Numbered from the stretch's first letter, positions 9,033-17,489 are shown. The stretch: 36,980 bases of DNA from Streptomycetaceae bacterium (GCA_007280125.1 QYPT01000125.1:1-36980), one strand, 5' to 3'. The notes: generated by a model not told the origin, from the sequence alone. Program-made: numbers and translations.

Positions 9033-10015
9033 CAGACCCACCCTTCTTCGGCAATCCATTCTTGGGCGCCAGCTACCCAAGTCTTTCGAATTCTTTCTTT
9101 CCAGTAATCTAACCGTTCTAACGATGTTGCGTACTCATCTAAGGCCTTTGCCTCCGGTGACGGACTGTCTACAGCAATAGCGCCAGCAATAATCCCCAAA
9201 GATGCAACATCAGCGCCGAGCAATTGACCCGTGCCTAGACCGCAAGCAAAAGGTAGTTCAGGAAGAACTGCAGCAAGTTTTAATCCGTAGGAAATTCCGA
9301 TTGCGGATTCAAGGGCGCTGGAGACAACTACGGGGAGTCCATGTTTCTTAGCAATGCGCAGCGATTGCGATATCCCACCGAGTGGCGCAACTTTGAGCAT
9401 GAGAATATCTATGACTTCGTTTAAATCTATATCTAAAGGCTTTGGAGATTTTCGTAAGACTTCATCTCCTGCGATAAGCACATCTGCCTTGAGAAGTTTC
9501 TTAAGTTTTCGTAAATCTTCAATTGTCGAACATGGCTGCTCGACATATTCAATGGTGCCCCCTTGGTGTATTTCAGAAATGGCCCGAATGGCTTCCTCAA
9601 CAGACCATGCACCATTGACATCAATGCGTATTTTCGCATTTGGCACGACCATCCGAACGTGCGCAATTCTTTGCAGATCCTCATGTAAATTCTTTCCAGC
9701 CTTGATCTTCACCGTGGAACATCCTGGATACCACGAAAGAATTTCGCTGATTCTTTCGAACCCATTCACTGCTGGCAACGTTGCATTCACTGGAATGGAA
9801 TCCCGAATGGGCGCTGGCGCAGATTGTGTAGCGGATTCAACTGCACTTACCAGCCAAGGAATACATTCATTCTCATCGTATTCAAGAAACGGAGAAAATT
9901 CGGCCCAGCCAGCTGGTCCTTCAAAGAGTGCAACTTCGCGAAAAGTTACCCCTCGAAAATCAGTCTTGGTAGGAAGTGAAAGTAGGTGAAGAGATTCAAG
10001 AATTGAATCCAGCAT
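9029..10015 (-). CDS. menC: o-Succinylbenzoate synthase
   Basis: An enolase-superfamily dehydratase that aromatises SHCHC to o-succinylbenzoate. The 328-residue protein shows the catalytic lysine motif TVKIKAG, the metal ligand IRIDVNGAWS, then VEQP, AGDEV and the second lysine in LMLKVAPLGG. All are in the expected order for MenC. The start ATG follows the menB stop with no gap, and the stop overlaps the menD GTG by 4 nt. The SHCHC-forming enzyme MenH is not encoded nearby. Confidence 0.95.
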   Translation of the reverse strand: MLDSILESLHLLSLPTKTDFRGVTFREVALFEGPAGWAEFSPFLEYDENECIPWLVSAVESATQSAPAPIRDSIPVNATLPAVNGFERISEILSWYPGCSTVKIKAGKNLHEDLQRIAHVRMVVPNAKIRIDVNGAWSVEEAIRAISEIHQGGTIEYVEQPCSTIEDLRKLKKLLKADVLIAGDEVLRKSPKPLDIDLNEVIDILMLKVAPLGGISQSLRIAKKHGLPVVVSSALESAIGISYGLKLAAVLPELPFACGLGTGQLLGADVASLGIIAGAIAVDSPSPEAKALDEYATSLERLDYWKERIRKTWVAGAQEWIAEEGWVW

Positions 10016-10893
10016 TTATGGGCGCCTAGGAAATTTCCCAAAATCTGGCGGACGTTTTTCTTTATATGCGTCCCTGCCTTCTTGTCCTTCTTCTGTCATA
10101 TAAAACAAGAGCGTTGCATCTCCTGCAAGTTGCTGCACTCCCGCAAGTCCGTCATCGGCTGCATTTAAACTTGCCTTCAATAGGCGGATAGCCATCGGTG
10201 AATTACGTAGCATCTCTCGGCACCATGAAACTGTTTCAGCTTCTAATTCTGCAATCGGTACGACTGTATTACCAATCCCATTGCGAGCGCTTCTTGCGCA
10301 TCATATTCCCGAGTTAAAAACCAGATCTCGCGAGCTTTCTTCTGACCAACATGTGCGGCTAATAATCCAGCGCCATACCCGCCATCAAATGAACCAACCA
10401 TTGGACCTGTCTGACCAAACTTTGCATTATCGGCAGCAATTGTTAAATCACAAACAACATGCAAGACGTGACCCCCACCAATTGCCCAACCTGCAACCAT
10501 TGCGACAACAGGTTTAGGTGTTCGGCGAATCTGCACTTGTAAATCTAAAACATTGAGACGACCAATTCCTTTTTTCGCCAAGGAATCTTCGCCGAGGTAA
10601 CCATCATCTCCACGCACACTGATATCGCCACCTGAACAAAATGCCTCATTGCCTGCACCTGTAAGAATGATGACGCCAACTTCTTCGTTATCTCGAGCCA
10701 GAGAAAACGCGCTCTGTAATTCGATAATCGTTTGTGGGCGAAAAGCATTTCTCACCTGGGGGCGATTAATGGTGATCTTCGCTATTCCATCGGCGCATTG
10801 ATAGAGGACGTCGGTGAAACTCTCTCCCCCTGGACCTGTTTCCCAGGTTGGAATCGACCGACTTCCGAAATCGCGCTTAATTGGCTTACTCAT
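10016..10893 (-). pseudogene. menB: 1,4-Dihydroxy-2-naphthoyl-CoA synthase, split by a one-base deletion
   Basis: MenB closes the naphthoquinone ring from o-succinylbenzoyl-CoA. The first part (10893 down to 10243) has the crotonase motifs [21 protein letters not shown] and [16 protein letters not shown], then goes out of frame after ALAMGLV and stops. The remainder continues in another frame with [14 protein letters not shown] and ends [12 protein letters not shown] at 10016. Adding one T to the TT run at 10269-10270 gives [12 protein letters not shown] and an unbroken 292-residue protein of normal length. A sequencing or assembly indel is likeliest; true inactivation is possible. The ATG at 10893 follows GGGAGG. 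The Gly in QTGP marks bicarbonate-type (type I) MenB, unlike mycobacterial MenB, which has Asp there. Confidence 0.92.
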
Positions 10894-10897
10894 ATTT

Positions 10898-10903
10898 CCT
10901 CCC
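10898..10903 (-). promoter_or_regulatory. Strong ribosome-binding site of menB
   Basis: GGGAGG on the minus strand lies 4 nt before the ATG at 10893 and decides that start over an in-frame GTG at 10905, which would overlap the site itself. Confidence 0.75.
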
Positions 10904-10919
10904 ACATGCTCACGGGCGC

Positions 10920-10926
10920 TAGCCTA
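10920..10926. promoter_or_regulatory. Bidirectional -10 element between menB and menE
   Basis: The seven bases TAGCCTA read TAGCCT on the plus strand and TAGGCT on the minus strand, so each strand has a TANNNT hexamer. The plus one ends 9 nt before the menE ATG, suggesting a leaderless menE. The minus one lies 27 nt before the menB ATG, leaving room for the menB ribosome-binding site. Confidence 0.55.
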
Positions 10927-10934
10927 CGGTTTCA

Positions 10935-12032
10935 ATGGAAAACTCGTCACTCCGAGAGCTGCTGGTTCAAACCAGAGAGTGCTCCGTGTCATCACTTATG
11001 GCGCAACTAACAAGCGCCCTCACTGGGCAAAGCCCTGCCATTGGGCTTGGGGCTGTAACAAGCACCCAAGTGCCGGCTCGCGTGAGTGTCGTTGTTGCCA
11101 CAAGTGGGTCCAGTGGAACCCCTAAGGAAGTCGGACTTTCATCGACCGCACTCATAAATTCCGCTCGATCATCCAACACATTTGTCGGAGCGAAATACGG
11201 TGACGTCTGGTCATTGCTATTGCCGCTGACGCACATTGCCGGCATCAACGTATTGATCCGAAGTCTCGAACTTGGAACCACGCCTTTGGATCTGCGTGAT
11301 GTCTCGGTGTACCCCAACGCAGATTTCACCGCAATTGTGCCAACTCAACTTTTTCGCGCACTCAACGGTGACCAAGAACTCTTGCACCATCTAAAGAATT
11401 GTAAAGCGGTGCTTGTTGGCGGGGCTGCTCTTTCTGAAACGGTCCGAACACAAGCTCTTGAGCAGAAAATAAATATTGTCGAAACTTATGGCATGAGTGA
11501 AACGTGCGGTGGTTGTGTATATAACGGAAGACCACTTGATGGCGTCGCCGTTGAAATTGGTGACAGTGGAGAAATAAGAATTAGTGGTGCTGTCCTAGCA
11601 ACTGGATATGTTAATAATCAGCCGGAATGGGATAAAGCATTTGTAGATGGTTGGTTTACAACGAGTGATCTCGGTGAAATTTCTAATGGCACGTTGAAAG
11701 TAAATGGACGCTCTGACGATGTAATCATTAGCGGGGGTGAAAATATTTCACTCTCAGCCGTTGAGAAAGTCCTCACAGCCAAATTCCCCCATTGTGAATC
11801 AGCTGGCTTCGCAATGGATGATTCTGAATGGGGATCTGCGCTTTATGTAGCCATCGCCGGAGAACACAGCCCCTCAGAATCTGAAGTAGCAACTGCAATT
11901 ATTGAAGTGCTAGGTGATATTGCAAAGCCAAAGGGATATCTTTTTCTCGTCGCGCTGCCCGTGATAAGTATTGGTAAAATTGATCGCAAGGCACTGCAAA
12001 ATATTGTTGCCAGCGAAAGGTTTGAGAGATGA
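10935..12032 (+). CDS. menE: o-Succinylbenzoate-CoA ligase
   Basis: An adenylate-forming ligase that makes o-succinylbenzoyl-CoA, the MenB substrate. The 365-residue protein is short because the N-terminal domain is reduced, as is common in actinobacterial MenE. The phosphate loop TSGSSGTPKE is at about residues 57-66. ETYGMSETCGG is the adenine-binding motif, NGRSDDVIISGGENIS the hinge region and GKIDRKAL holds the C-terminal catalytic lysine. The start is probably leaderless. The stop overlaps the menA start (ATGA). Confidence 0.94.
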   Translation: MENSSLRELLVQTRECSVSSLMAQLTSALTGQSPAIGLGAVTSTQVPARVSVVVATSGSSGTPKEVGLSSTALINSARSSNTFVGAKYGDVWSLLLPLTHIAGINVLIRSLELGTTPLDLRDVSVYPNADFTAIVPTQLFRALNGDQELLHHLKNCKAVLVGGAALSETVRTQALEQKINIVETYGMSETCGGCVYNGRPLDGVAVEIGDSGEIRISGAVLATGYVNNQPEWDKAFVDGWFTTSDLGEISNGTLKVNGRSDDVIISGGENISLSAVEKVLTAKFPHCESAGFAMDDSEWGSALYVAIAGEHSPSESEVATAIIEVLGDIAKPKGYLFLVALPVISIGKIDRKALQNIVASERFER

Positions 12033-12886
12033 GTTCGTTAACGACGTGGATTACAGGTGCACGCCCACGAACACTTCCCGCAGCAATTGCGCCAGTATTA
12101 GTTGCAACAGCTCTGGCTCAAAGCAACGCAAATATCCTTCGTGCATTACTTGCACTTCTTGTCAGCTTGGCACTCCAAATAGCAGTCAACTATTCAAATG
12201 ACTATTCCGATGGAGTGCGCGGTACCGATGCGGATCGAATAGGGCCAACGCGTTTGGTAGCGAGCGGCCTTGCAAGTGCGGGCGCAGTTAAGAAAGCCGC
12301 CATCTACTCATTTCTTGTTGCCGCTATTGCAGGTTTGATTCTGGCATGGCTGACTTCTTGGTGGCTCCTATTAATTGGCGCTGCTGCAGTCATTGCCGCG
12401 TGGACATATACCGGTGGGAAAAAGCCTTACGGATATAGCGGTCTTGGAGAGATATCTGTATTTGTTTTCTTCGGACTCGTGGCAACCGTTGGTTCTTATT
12501 ACGTACAAACAGAAAAAATTACATTACATAGTTTTATTGTGGCTATACCTATGGGGTCGCTCTCGTGCGCGATCTTGGCCGCCAATAACATTCGCGATCG
12601 AGCCAAGGATGAAATGGTCGGTAAGCGCACACTTGCAGTAAGGCTGGGAGATCGACGAAGCCGCATATTATTTTTTACCCTCTTGCTCAGCGCGCATGTT
12701 GCACCACTTTTCACACTCTCCCCTTGGTCATTGCTGACCCTGCTGGCGCTGCCCGCCTCGATTGGGCTGGGTCGATTAGTCCTCAGTGGAATATCAGGGA
12801 AGGCGCTCATTCCGGTACTTGCGAAAACCGGGCAGCTGCAATTGGCCTTTTCTGCCCTGTTAGCAACCTCGCTCTGGCTTTCCTAG
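12029..12886 (+). CDS. menA: 1,4-Dihydroxy-2-naphthoate polyprenyltransferase
   Basis: A membrane UbiA-family prenyltransferase that attaches the isoprenoid tail to dihydroxynaphthoate. The 285-residue protein has many hydrophobic helices and the two Asp-rich motifs that bind Mg-prenyl diphosphate: NDYSDGVRGTDADR at about residues 56-70, and NNIRDRAKDEMVGKRTLA. The start GARPRTLPAAIAPV is typical of MenA. It is translationally coupled to menE. Its product is the substrate of MenG at the other end of the cluster. Confidence 0.96.
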   Translation: MSSLTTWITGARPRTLPAAIAPVLVATALAQSNANILRALLALLVSLALQIAVNYSNDYSDGVRGTDADRIGPTRLVASGLASAGAVKKAAIYSFLVAAIAGLILAWLTSWWLLLIGAAAVIAAWTYTGGKKPYGYSGLGEISVFVFFGLVATVGSYYVQTEKITLHSFIVAIPMGSLSCAILAANNIRDRAKDEMVGKRTLAVRLGDRRSRILFFTLLLSAHVAPLFTLSPWSLLTLLALPASIGLGRLVLSGISGKALIPVLAKTGQLQLAFSALLATSLWLS

Positions 12887-12893
12887 TTGTGGC

Positions 12894-12899
12894 TACACT
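12894..12899 (+). promoter_or_regulatory. Candidate -10 element for the 12906 membrane protein gene
   Basis: TACACT ends exactly 6 nt before the ATG at 12906, the commonest spacing of such hexamers in this window. It implies a leaderless transcript. Confidence 0.5.
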
Positions 12900-12905
12900 T
12901 CCGCC

Positions 12906-13157
12906 ATGCGCTATCTACTCATACTCCTACCAATAATCTTTACGGTTTACACAATTGTTGATTGCGCGAAAACCGATGCCTCGGAAATTCGTAACCTTCC
13001 TAAGTGGACTTGGCTAGTTCTCATCATTGTTATCGGAACTATTGGCACCATTGCTTATTGGGTTGCAGGTCGCCCACGCAGGCCAGGAATTAATCCTCCG
13101 CCTACTCGACGTATTTTGCCTCCAGATGATGACCCAGATTTTCTTCGTAACATCTAG
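12906..13157 (+). CDS. Small membrane protein, phospholipase D nuclease N-terminal (PLDc_N) type
   Basis: An 83-residue protein with two hydrophobic helices, at about residues 3-19 and 35-54, separated by a short DCAKTDASEIRNLPKW loop. A proline- and charge-rich cytoplasmic tail ends DDDPDFLRNI. This two-helix pattern with a conserved D-x-x-x-x-P-K-W loop is the PLDc_N family seen alone in many actinobacteria. Its function is unknown and it has no catalytic HKD motif. It sits downstream of menA but has its own probable promoter, and converges on the cytochrome c maturation operon with a 9-nt gap. Confidence 0.85.
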   Translation: MRYLLILLPIIFTVYTIVDCAKTDASEIRNLPKWTWLVLIIVIGTIGTIAYWVAGRPRRPGINPPPTRRILPPDDDPDFLRNI

Positions 13158-13166
13158 GACTACTGC

Positions 13167-14081
13167 TTAGAGTCCAGAGTAGGTGTGCTTTCCTGTTCCC
13201 CAAACATTTATATATACATAGTTGAACAGGAAAGTAGTACCAGCAAGTAAACATAACCAGGCTGCTTTGCGACCTCTCCAGCCAACCGTAACTCGTGCAT
13301 GTAAATATGCTGCATACGCAACCCAGGTTATAAATGCCCACGTTTCTTTTGGATCCCAACCCCAATAACGGCCCCATGCATGCTCTGCCCAAATAGCTCC
13401 AGCGATTACCGCAAAAGTCCACAGTGGGAATACGAAAGCTACAAGGCGATAAGAAAGTTGATCAAGAACTTCCAAAGTCGGTAATCGCTTTGCCCATGCT
13501 GTTCGTTCGCCCCGTGATTCCATGGCATCCAAATATAAATAAGCCGCAGCAATTACATTTGCCAAGAGGAAAACTCCTCCAGAAACAATTGCAGCAGATA
13601 CGTGAATAACCAACCAAGTAGATTTCAGCGCCGGAACTAGTGGGGCGCTAGGTCTGTAAAGAACTGTGATTGCGGTGCCGAGTGTTAATAGGACTGCAAT
13701 AGAAACGATCAAACCTAACCAACGTAGGTCGTATTTACGGAGCGCCGCTAAATATGCTCCGCAAAATGCGAGGGCCCCAGTTATTGAAAACTCGTACATA
13801 TTGCCCCATGGCACACGCCCTGCAGAAATTCCTCGGGCAACGACCCCTGCAAATAGAAGCAAGAAGCCTAAAACCATGAAGGATGTTGCGATTCGGGCAA
13901 CTTTTTCAGTGCGGGTGAAATCGAAAGTTTTTGTAAGTAAATTTCCTGAGATCTCATCAGCTTGCGGGGCACGGACAGCCCACGCTGTTTCATAGGCATG
14001 GGCAAAAAATGCCAAGGTGTAAACGGCCATTGCCGAATAGATCAGGTAGTTGGACACATATGCCCACGATGAATGCGTCAC
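13167..14081 (-). CDS. ccsB: Cytochrome c biogenesis protein, CcsA/ResC type (annotated CcsB in actinobacteria)
   Basis: One half of the System II cytochrome c synthetase, which exports haem and attaches it to apocytochrome c outside the membrane. The 304-residue protein has about eight hydrophobic segments and the tryptophan-rich haem-handling motif WGRYWGWDPKETWAF near residue 235. Conserved histidines flank it, for example in WLVIHVSAAIVSGG and AYLHARV. It overlaps the end of resB by 4 nt and is the last gene of a five-gene operon. Confidence 0.95.
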   Translation of the reverse strand: MTHSSWAYVSNYLIYSAMAVYTLAFFAHAYETAWAVRAPQADEISGNLLTKTFDFTRTEKVARIATSFMVLGFLLLFAGVVARGISAGRVPWGNMYEFSITGALAFCGAYLAALRKYDLRWLGLIVSIAVLLTLGTAITVLYRPSAPLVPALKSTWLVIHVSAAIVSGGVFLLANVIAAAYLYLDAMESRGERTAWAKRLPTLEVLDQLSYRLVAFVFPLWTFAVIAGAIWAEHAWGRYWGWDPKETWAFITWVAYAAYLHARVTVGWRGRKAAWLCLLAGTTFLFNYVYINVWGTGKHTYSGL

Positions 14082-15556
14082 TGCCCTGCCTTCTTTAGAT
14101 GGTCGACCAAAAGTGTTAATTCATTCTCTAAACCTGGTGCAGCGTTCTTTGCCAGTCCCGCCACTTCGACGCGATTATCTTCATTCACGCGAACCCATAG
14201 TCGTCGACGCCTTGTAAACAAGGATGCCAGCAAACCAAGGATGGCAAGAATAGCGCCGAAGAGTGCAAAAATCTTTCCAGGGTCTCGGACAATCTGAAGG
14301 TTAACCCAGGGCACAAACCCGTCAAAAGTAATCGAGCCTTCCGCGAACGAATACCTTTGGCCGATCTTTAGTGACTCCAAGCCGATCTTCTGCATCTTCG
14401 ATGTATCGATGCGATAGACCGATTGAGGAATTCCGCGATCTAAACCGAGGTCTCCCTTCCAGGCAGATAATAATAATTTCGGATCTAGCGCCTCTGGAAA
14501 TGCTGATATCCCACCGCGTACTTTGTCGCGCGCAGCTGTTGGCAAGAACGAAGCAACAAATCCAAGTTGAGGTAGAGAATCCGGAACTTTTATCGCACCG
14601 GCCGAAGTTAAGTTTCCATCTTGTGGCAAGAATGGGATGGGCCCTTGGAGAACTATCACACCTGATTTATCTCGGACAGTAACAATTGGTGAATACCCAT
14701 TTGCTTGGAGATAAACATTGGTGCTTCCAAAACTCAAAGGCGCATTCACTTTAATAATATGTTTAATTGGAGTCGCACCCGGTGTGTCAGTGGCGGTAAC
14801 CCACAGCGTGTAATCCTTAGGAGCATTGGTGAGAGGGTCATACTCTGCCTTGAATTCGTTCATCGTTAAAGTGAATGGCGGCAAACTTGTATCTTTGAAA
14901 AGCTTGCCGTAAGTAAGACTGTCATACGTAGTTGGTGTATTTGTGAAACGTTCGCCCACATTAACGATTGCTTCACCTTTCATCCCAAAGAGAGCGCCCA
15001 TGCTGACGCCAACTAGAATCAAAATTAGAGCCAAATGAAAAAAGAGATTTCCAGTTTCTCTCAAATATCCTTTTTCCGTTGAAAGAGCTCCCTCAAATTC
15101 ACGAATCCTAAAACGTTTCTTCTTTAAATAGGCCCTTGCTACTTCGTATTCGTTTCCATTGCCTTGCCATGTGGAAAAGAATTCCATCTTCTCTAAATTC
15201 TTTGGCGTGATCGGCGGTAGCGCTCGAGATGCCTTAAAGTGCTCAAGTGTTCGGGGAAGCACACAACCGATAAGCGAAATGAAAAGTAAAATATAGATTG
15301 CGCTGAACCACGCTGATCCAAAGACATCAAAGAGTGAAAGTTGATCCATCCATTTCGCTAACGTTGGATCATTCTTGAAATAGTCACTCACTCTCATTGG
15401 ATTCTGTGGGCGCTGGGGGATCAGAGAGCCTGGAATCGAGGCCACACCCAGAATCAGTAGAAGTGAGAGCGCCGTGCGCATGCTCGTGAGTTGTCTCCAG
15501 GCAAATCGCAGCAAACTTCCAACGCCAAGCTCCTGTATTTCTTTTTCTTGGCTCAT
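14078..15556 (-). CDS. resB: Cytochrome c biogenesis protein ResB (Ccs1)
   Basis: The partner of CcsA/ResC in the System II synthetase. The 492-residue protein has three hydrophobic helices near the N-terminus (about residues 30-48, 85-103 and 172-192), a large extracytoplasmic domain, and a final helix followed by RRRRLWVRV. SLIPQRPQNP after the first helix and ETGNLFFHLALILILVG at the third are typical of ResB. Its ATG follows the ccdA stop directly, and its own stop overlaps the next gene. Confidence 0.94.
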   Translation of the reverse strand: MSQEKEIQELGVGSLLRFAWRQLTSMRTALSLLLILGVASIPGSLIPQRPQNPMRVSDYFKNDPTLAKWMDQLSLFDVFGSAWFSAIYILLFISLIGCVLPRTLEHFKASRALPPITPKNLEKMEFFSTWQGNGNEYEVARAYLKKKRFRIREFEGALSTEKGYLRETGNLFFHLALILILVGVSMGALFGMKGEAIVNVGERFTNTPTTYDSLTYGKLFKDTSLPPFTLTMNEFKAEYDPLTNAPKDYTLWVTATDTPGATPIKHIIKVNAPLSFGSTNVYLQANGYSPIVTVRDKSGVIVLQGPIPFLPQDGNLTSAGAIKVPDSLPQLGFVASFLPTAARDKVRGGISAFPEALDPKLLLSAWKGDLGLDRGIPQSVYRIDTSKMQKIGLESLKIGQRYSFAEGSITFDGFVPWVNLQIVRDPGKIFALFGAILAILGLLASLFTRRRRLWVRVNEDNRVEVAGLAKNAAPGLENELTLLVDHLKKAGQ

Positions 15557-16282
15557 TTACACCACCGGGATAAAGTCAGAAATTAGGGACCTTAAAGAAA
15601 TCATTACTTCGCTCCAGATACCGAATACTTGAAGGAGACCAATAAGGACAAGAAGTCCACCACCAATATTGGTGATTACATTTCCCCGCTTAGAAATAAA
15701 GCGTCGAAGGCTTGCTGATTTATCAAGAAATAATCCCGAAAGAATGAACGGCATACCAAGACCGATGCAATAGCCCAAAGAGAGCACTGCTCCGCGCATG
15801 GCACTTGCTTGCTCAAAAGCCAATGTCTCTACTGCGGCAAGTGCTGGGCCAATGCATGGCGTCCAACCAACGCCAAAAAGAAAACCGAGAAGCGGTGCGC
15901 CTACTAATCCGCCAACAACAGACATTTTTGGTTTATACGTTGGCATCATTGGAAAATGGCCCATAAAGATTAAGCCGAGTGCAATGGTGAAAAGACCAAG
16001 AACTCGAGTGATTATTTCTTCATGCACCAAAATCCTGGAACCTAAGCCACCAAAAAGCGCTCCATAGGAAACGAAAAGAACTGTGAAGCCAGAGACGAAG
16101 AGAATGGATCCCAGCAATACCTTTCCACGATTTTTTGATAATCCTGCCGCGAAAGAAAGATATCCAGGCACAAGGGGCAAAACACATGGTGATAGGAAGG
16201 ATATTAAGCCAGCAATAATCGAGATAGGGAAAGCTGCAATGAGTACTCCCCCAAGAATCTGATCAACAAAGAAGCCCTTCAT
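15557..16282 (-). CDS. ccdA: Thiol-disulfide interchange membrane protein CcdA
   Basis: Carries reducing equivalents across the membrane to the periplasmic-side thioredoxin ResA/TlpA, which keeps apocytochrome haem-binding cysteines reduced. The 241-residue protein has six hydrophobic helices. The paired redox cysteines are in SFLSPCVLPLVPGYLSF and GVGWTPCIGPALAA, both standard DsbD/CcdA motifs. The start ATG overlaps the end of the TlpA gene by 4 nt. Confidence 0.96.
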   Translation of the reverse strand: MKGFFVDQILGGVLIAAFPISIIAGLISFLSPCVLPLVPGYLSFAAGLSKNRGKVLLGSILFVSGFTVLFVSYGALFGGLGSRILVHEEIITRVLGLFTIALGLIFMGHFPMMPTYKPKMSVVGGLVGAPLLGFLFGVGWTPCIGPALAAVETLAFEQASAMRGAVLSLGYCIGLGMPFILSGLFLDKSASLRRFISKRGNVITNIGGGLLVLIGLLQVFGIWSEVMISLRSLISDFIPVV

Positions 16283-16827
16283 TCGGCCCGTATCCGATCA
16301 ATAAGGTCGGTGAGGGAGGCAACAGTCACTTCACCGGAAATACGTCCAGCTACCTTGCCGCTCTTATCAATAATTACAGTTGAAGGAATGGCATTAGCTA
16401 TCAGTGAGTTATGGAAACCCAAAAGAATTGAATCATCTTTGAGTGTCGGATAAGGAAGTGAAAAGCGATTCACAAATGCTTGTGCGGTTGCAATATTGTC
16501 TCGTGTAAGTACACCGACGAAACTCACCTCTGGGTACTTTAGGGCGAGCGCTGCGAGAGTTGGTGCCTCTGCGCGGCAAGGGGCGCACCACGAAGCCCAA
16601 ACATTGAGAACACCAATTGTTCCAGGTACCAGAGTGAAAGTTGTTCCGGTCAAAGTAATTCCAGATATTTTAGGAGCTGCTACTCGATTAGATGCGTCGA
16701 GAAATGTGACAGTTCCATTTCCAGAAACAAAACTCTTATTTCCGGTTGTTGTCCCACCACCGCTGCAAGCGCTCAAGGTCAGCGCAAGTACTAGAGAAAG
16801 CGCAGCTAATGCTTTTCGGTGAGTCAT
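16279..16827 (-). CDS. Lipoprotein thioredoxin, ResA/TlpA family
   Basis: A membrane-anchored disulfide reductase for cytochrome c maturation. The 182-residue protein begins with a lipoprotein signal peptide whose lipobox LSAC places the lipidated cysteine at residue 21. The thioredoxin active site WASWCAPCRAEAP has its cysteines at residues 81 and 84, and IPSTVIIDKSG holds the cis-proline. It sits between a phosphoglycerate-mutase-like gene and ccdA with 1-nt and 4-nt overlaps. It would take electrons from CcdA. Confidence 0.94.
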   Translation of the reverse strand: MTHRKALAALSLVLALTLSACSGGGTTTGNKSFVSGNGTVTFLDASNRVAAPKISGITLTGTTFTLVPGTIGVLNVWASWCAPCRAEAPTLAALALKYPEVSFVGVLTRDNIATAQAFVNRFSLPYPTLKDDSILLGFHNSLIANAIPSTVIIDKSGKVAGRISGEVTVASLTDLIDRIRAE

Positions 16828-17450
16828 TACTTTTTCGGTGGCAGTAAATGTCGGGCTGGTTCGGAATAAGAAATACCTGAGATGACATTGTCGTCATCGA
16901 AATGAATACTCGTAACCGAAGCAAGCGAGCATTCTCGCTTGCGAGGATCATGAAACATTGGACGCTTTTCGATGGCGCTTCTTAATATCCAAATAGGCAG
17001 TTGATGTGAAACGCAGATTGCGTCCTTTCCATTAGCAGCTTCATGGGCGCTAAATACTGCAGCTAGCATCCGATTAATTTGCTCCACATATGGCTCGCCC
17101 CAAGACGGTTTCCATGGATTCCAAAGATGGCGCCAAGCACTTGGGTGCTTGAGAACGCCGTCACCAATTCCGAATGGTTTGCCTTCAAAAATATTCGCTG
17201 CTTCAATCAAACGATCATCGGTAGTAATGGCAATTCCATGCGCGGCGGCAATAGGTGCTGCTGTTTCTTGAGCTCGTTGTAATGGAGATACATGGAGAGC
17301 TCCAAGATCGATGGTCTTGGACCACTCACCGATTGTCTTCGCCATTTCTTCTCCACGCGTAGAAAGTCTCCACCCTGGTTGGCGCCCATAGAGAATCTTT
17401 TTTGGGTTTTCGACTTCGCCGTGACGGATGACATGAACGCTTGAAGGCAT
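16827..17450 (-). CDS. Histidine phosphatase / phosphoglycerate mutase family protein
   Basis: A 207-residue protein with the phosphohistidine motif VIRHGEVENP (His10), HVSPLQRAQETA, and the second catalytic His in CVSHQLPIW. These are hallmarks of the histidine phosphatase superfamily; the substrate cannot be told from sequence. It heads the cytochrome c maturation operon, an arrangement seen in other actinobacteria, and its stop shares one base with the next ATG. The start is set by a TATGCT element 6 nt upstream. Confidence 0.9.
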   Translation of the reverse strand: MPSSVHVIRHGEVENPKKILYGRQPGWRLSTRGEEMAKTIGEWSKTIDLGALHVSPLQRAQETAAPIAAAHGIAITTDDRLIEAANIFEGKPFGIGDGVLKHPSAWRHLWNPWKPSWGEPYVEQINRMLAAVFSAHEAANGKDAICVSHQLPIWILRSAIEKRPMFHDPRKRECSLASVTSIHFDDDNVISGISYSEPARHLLPPKK

Positions 17451-17456
17451 AGGGCA

Positions 17457-17462
17457 AGCATA
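17457..17462 (-). promoter_or_regulatory. Candidate -10 element for the cytochrome c maturation operon
   Basis: TATGCT on the minus strand ends 6 nt before the ATG at 17450, implying a leaderless operon transcript. The opposite-strand gene at 17502 has its own hexamer 27 bp away. Confidence 0.55.
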
Positions 17463-17489
17463 AAGCGTCTGGGAGTACCCCTGTCTCGC

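Noticed and set aside
9354-9989. A 211-codon open frame on the plus strand
   Set aside because: It lies entirely antisense to menC, which has all enolase-superfamily motifs. The frame shows no family signal and no promoter.
10243-10290. Programmed ribosomal frameshifting in menB
   Set aside because: No slippery heptamer or nearby stimulatory hairpin is visible, MenB is not known to use frameshifting, and a single missing T in a T run explains the break.
13140-13175. Bidirectional terminator between the 12906 gene and the cytochrome c operon
   Set aside because: The gap is 9 nt and only weak, short complementarity (TAGGAC, GAGTCC) is present, with no T run.
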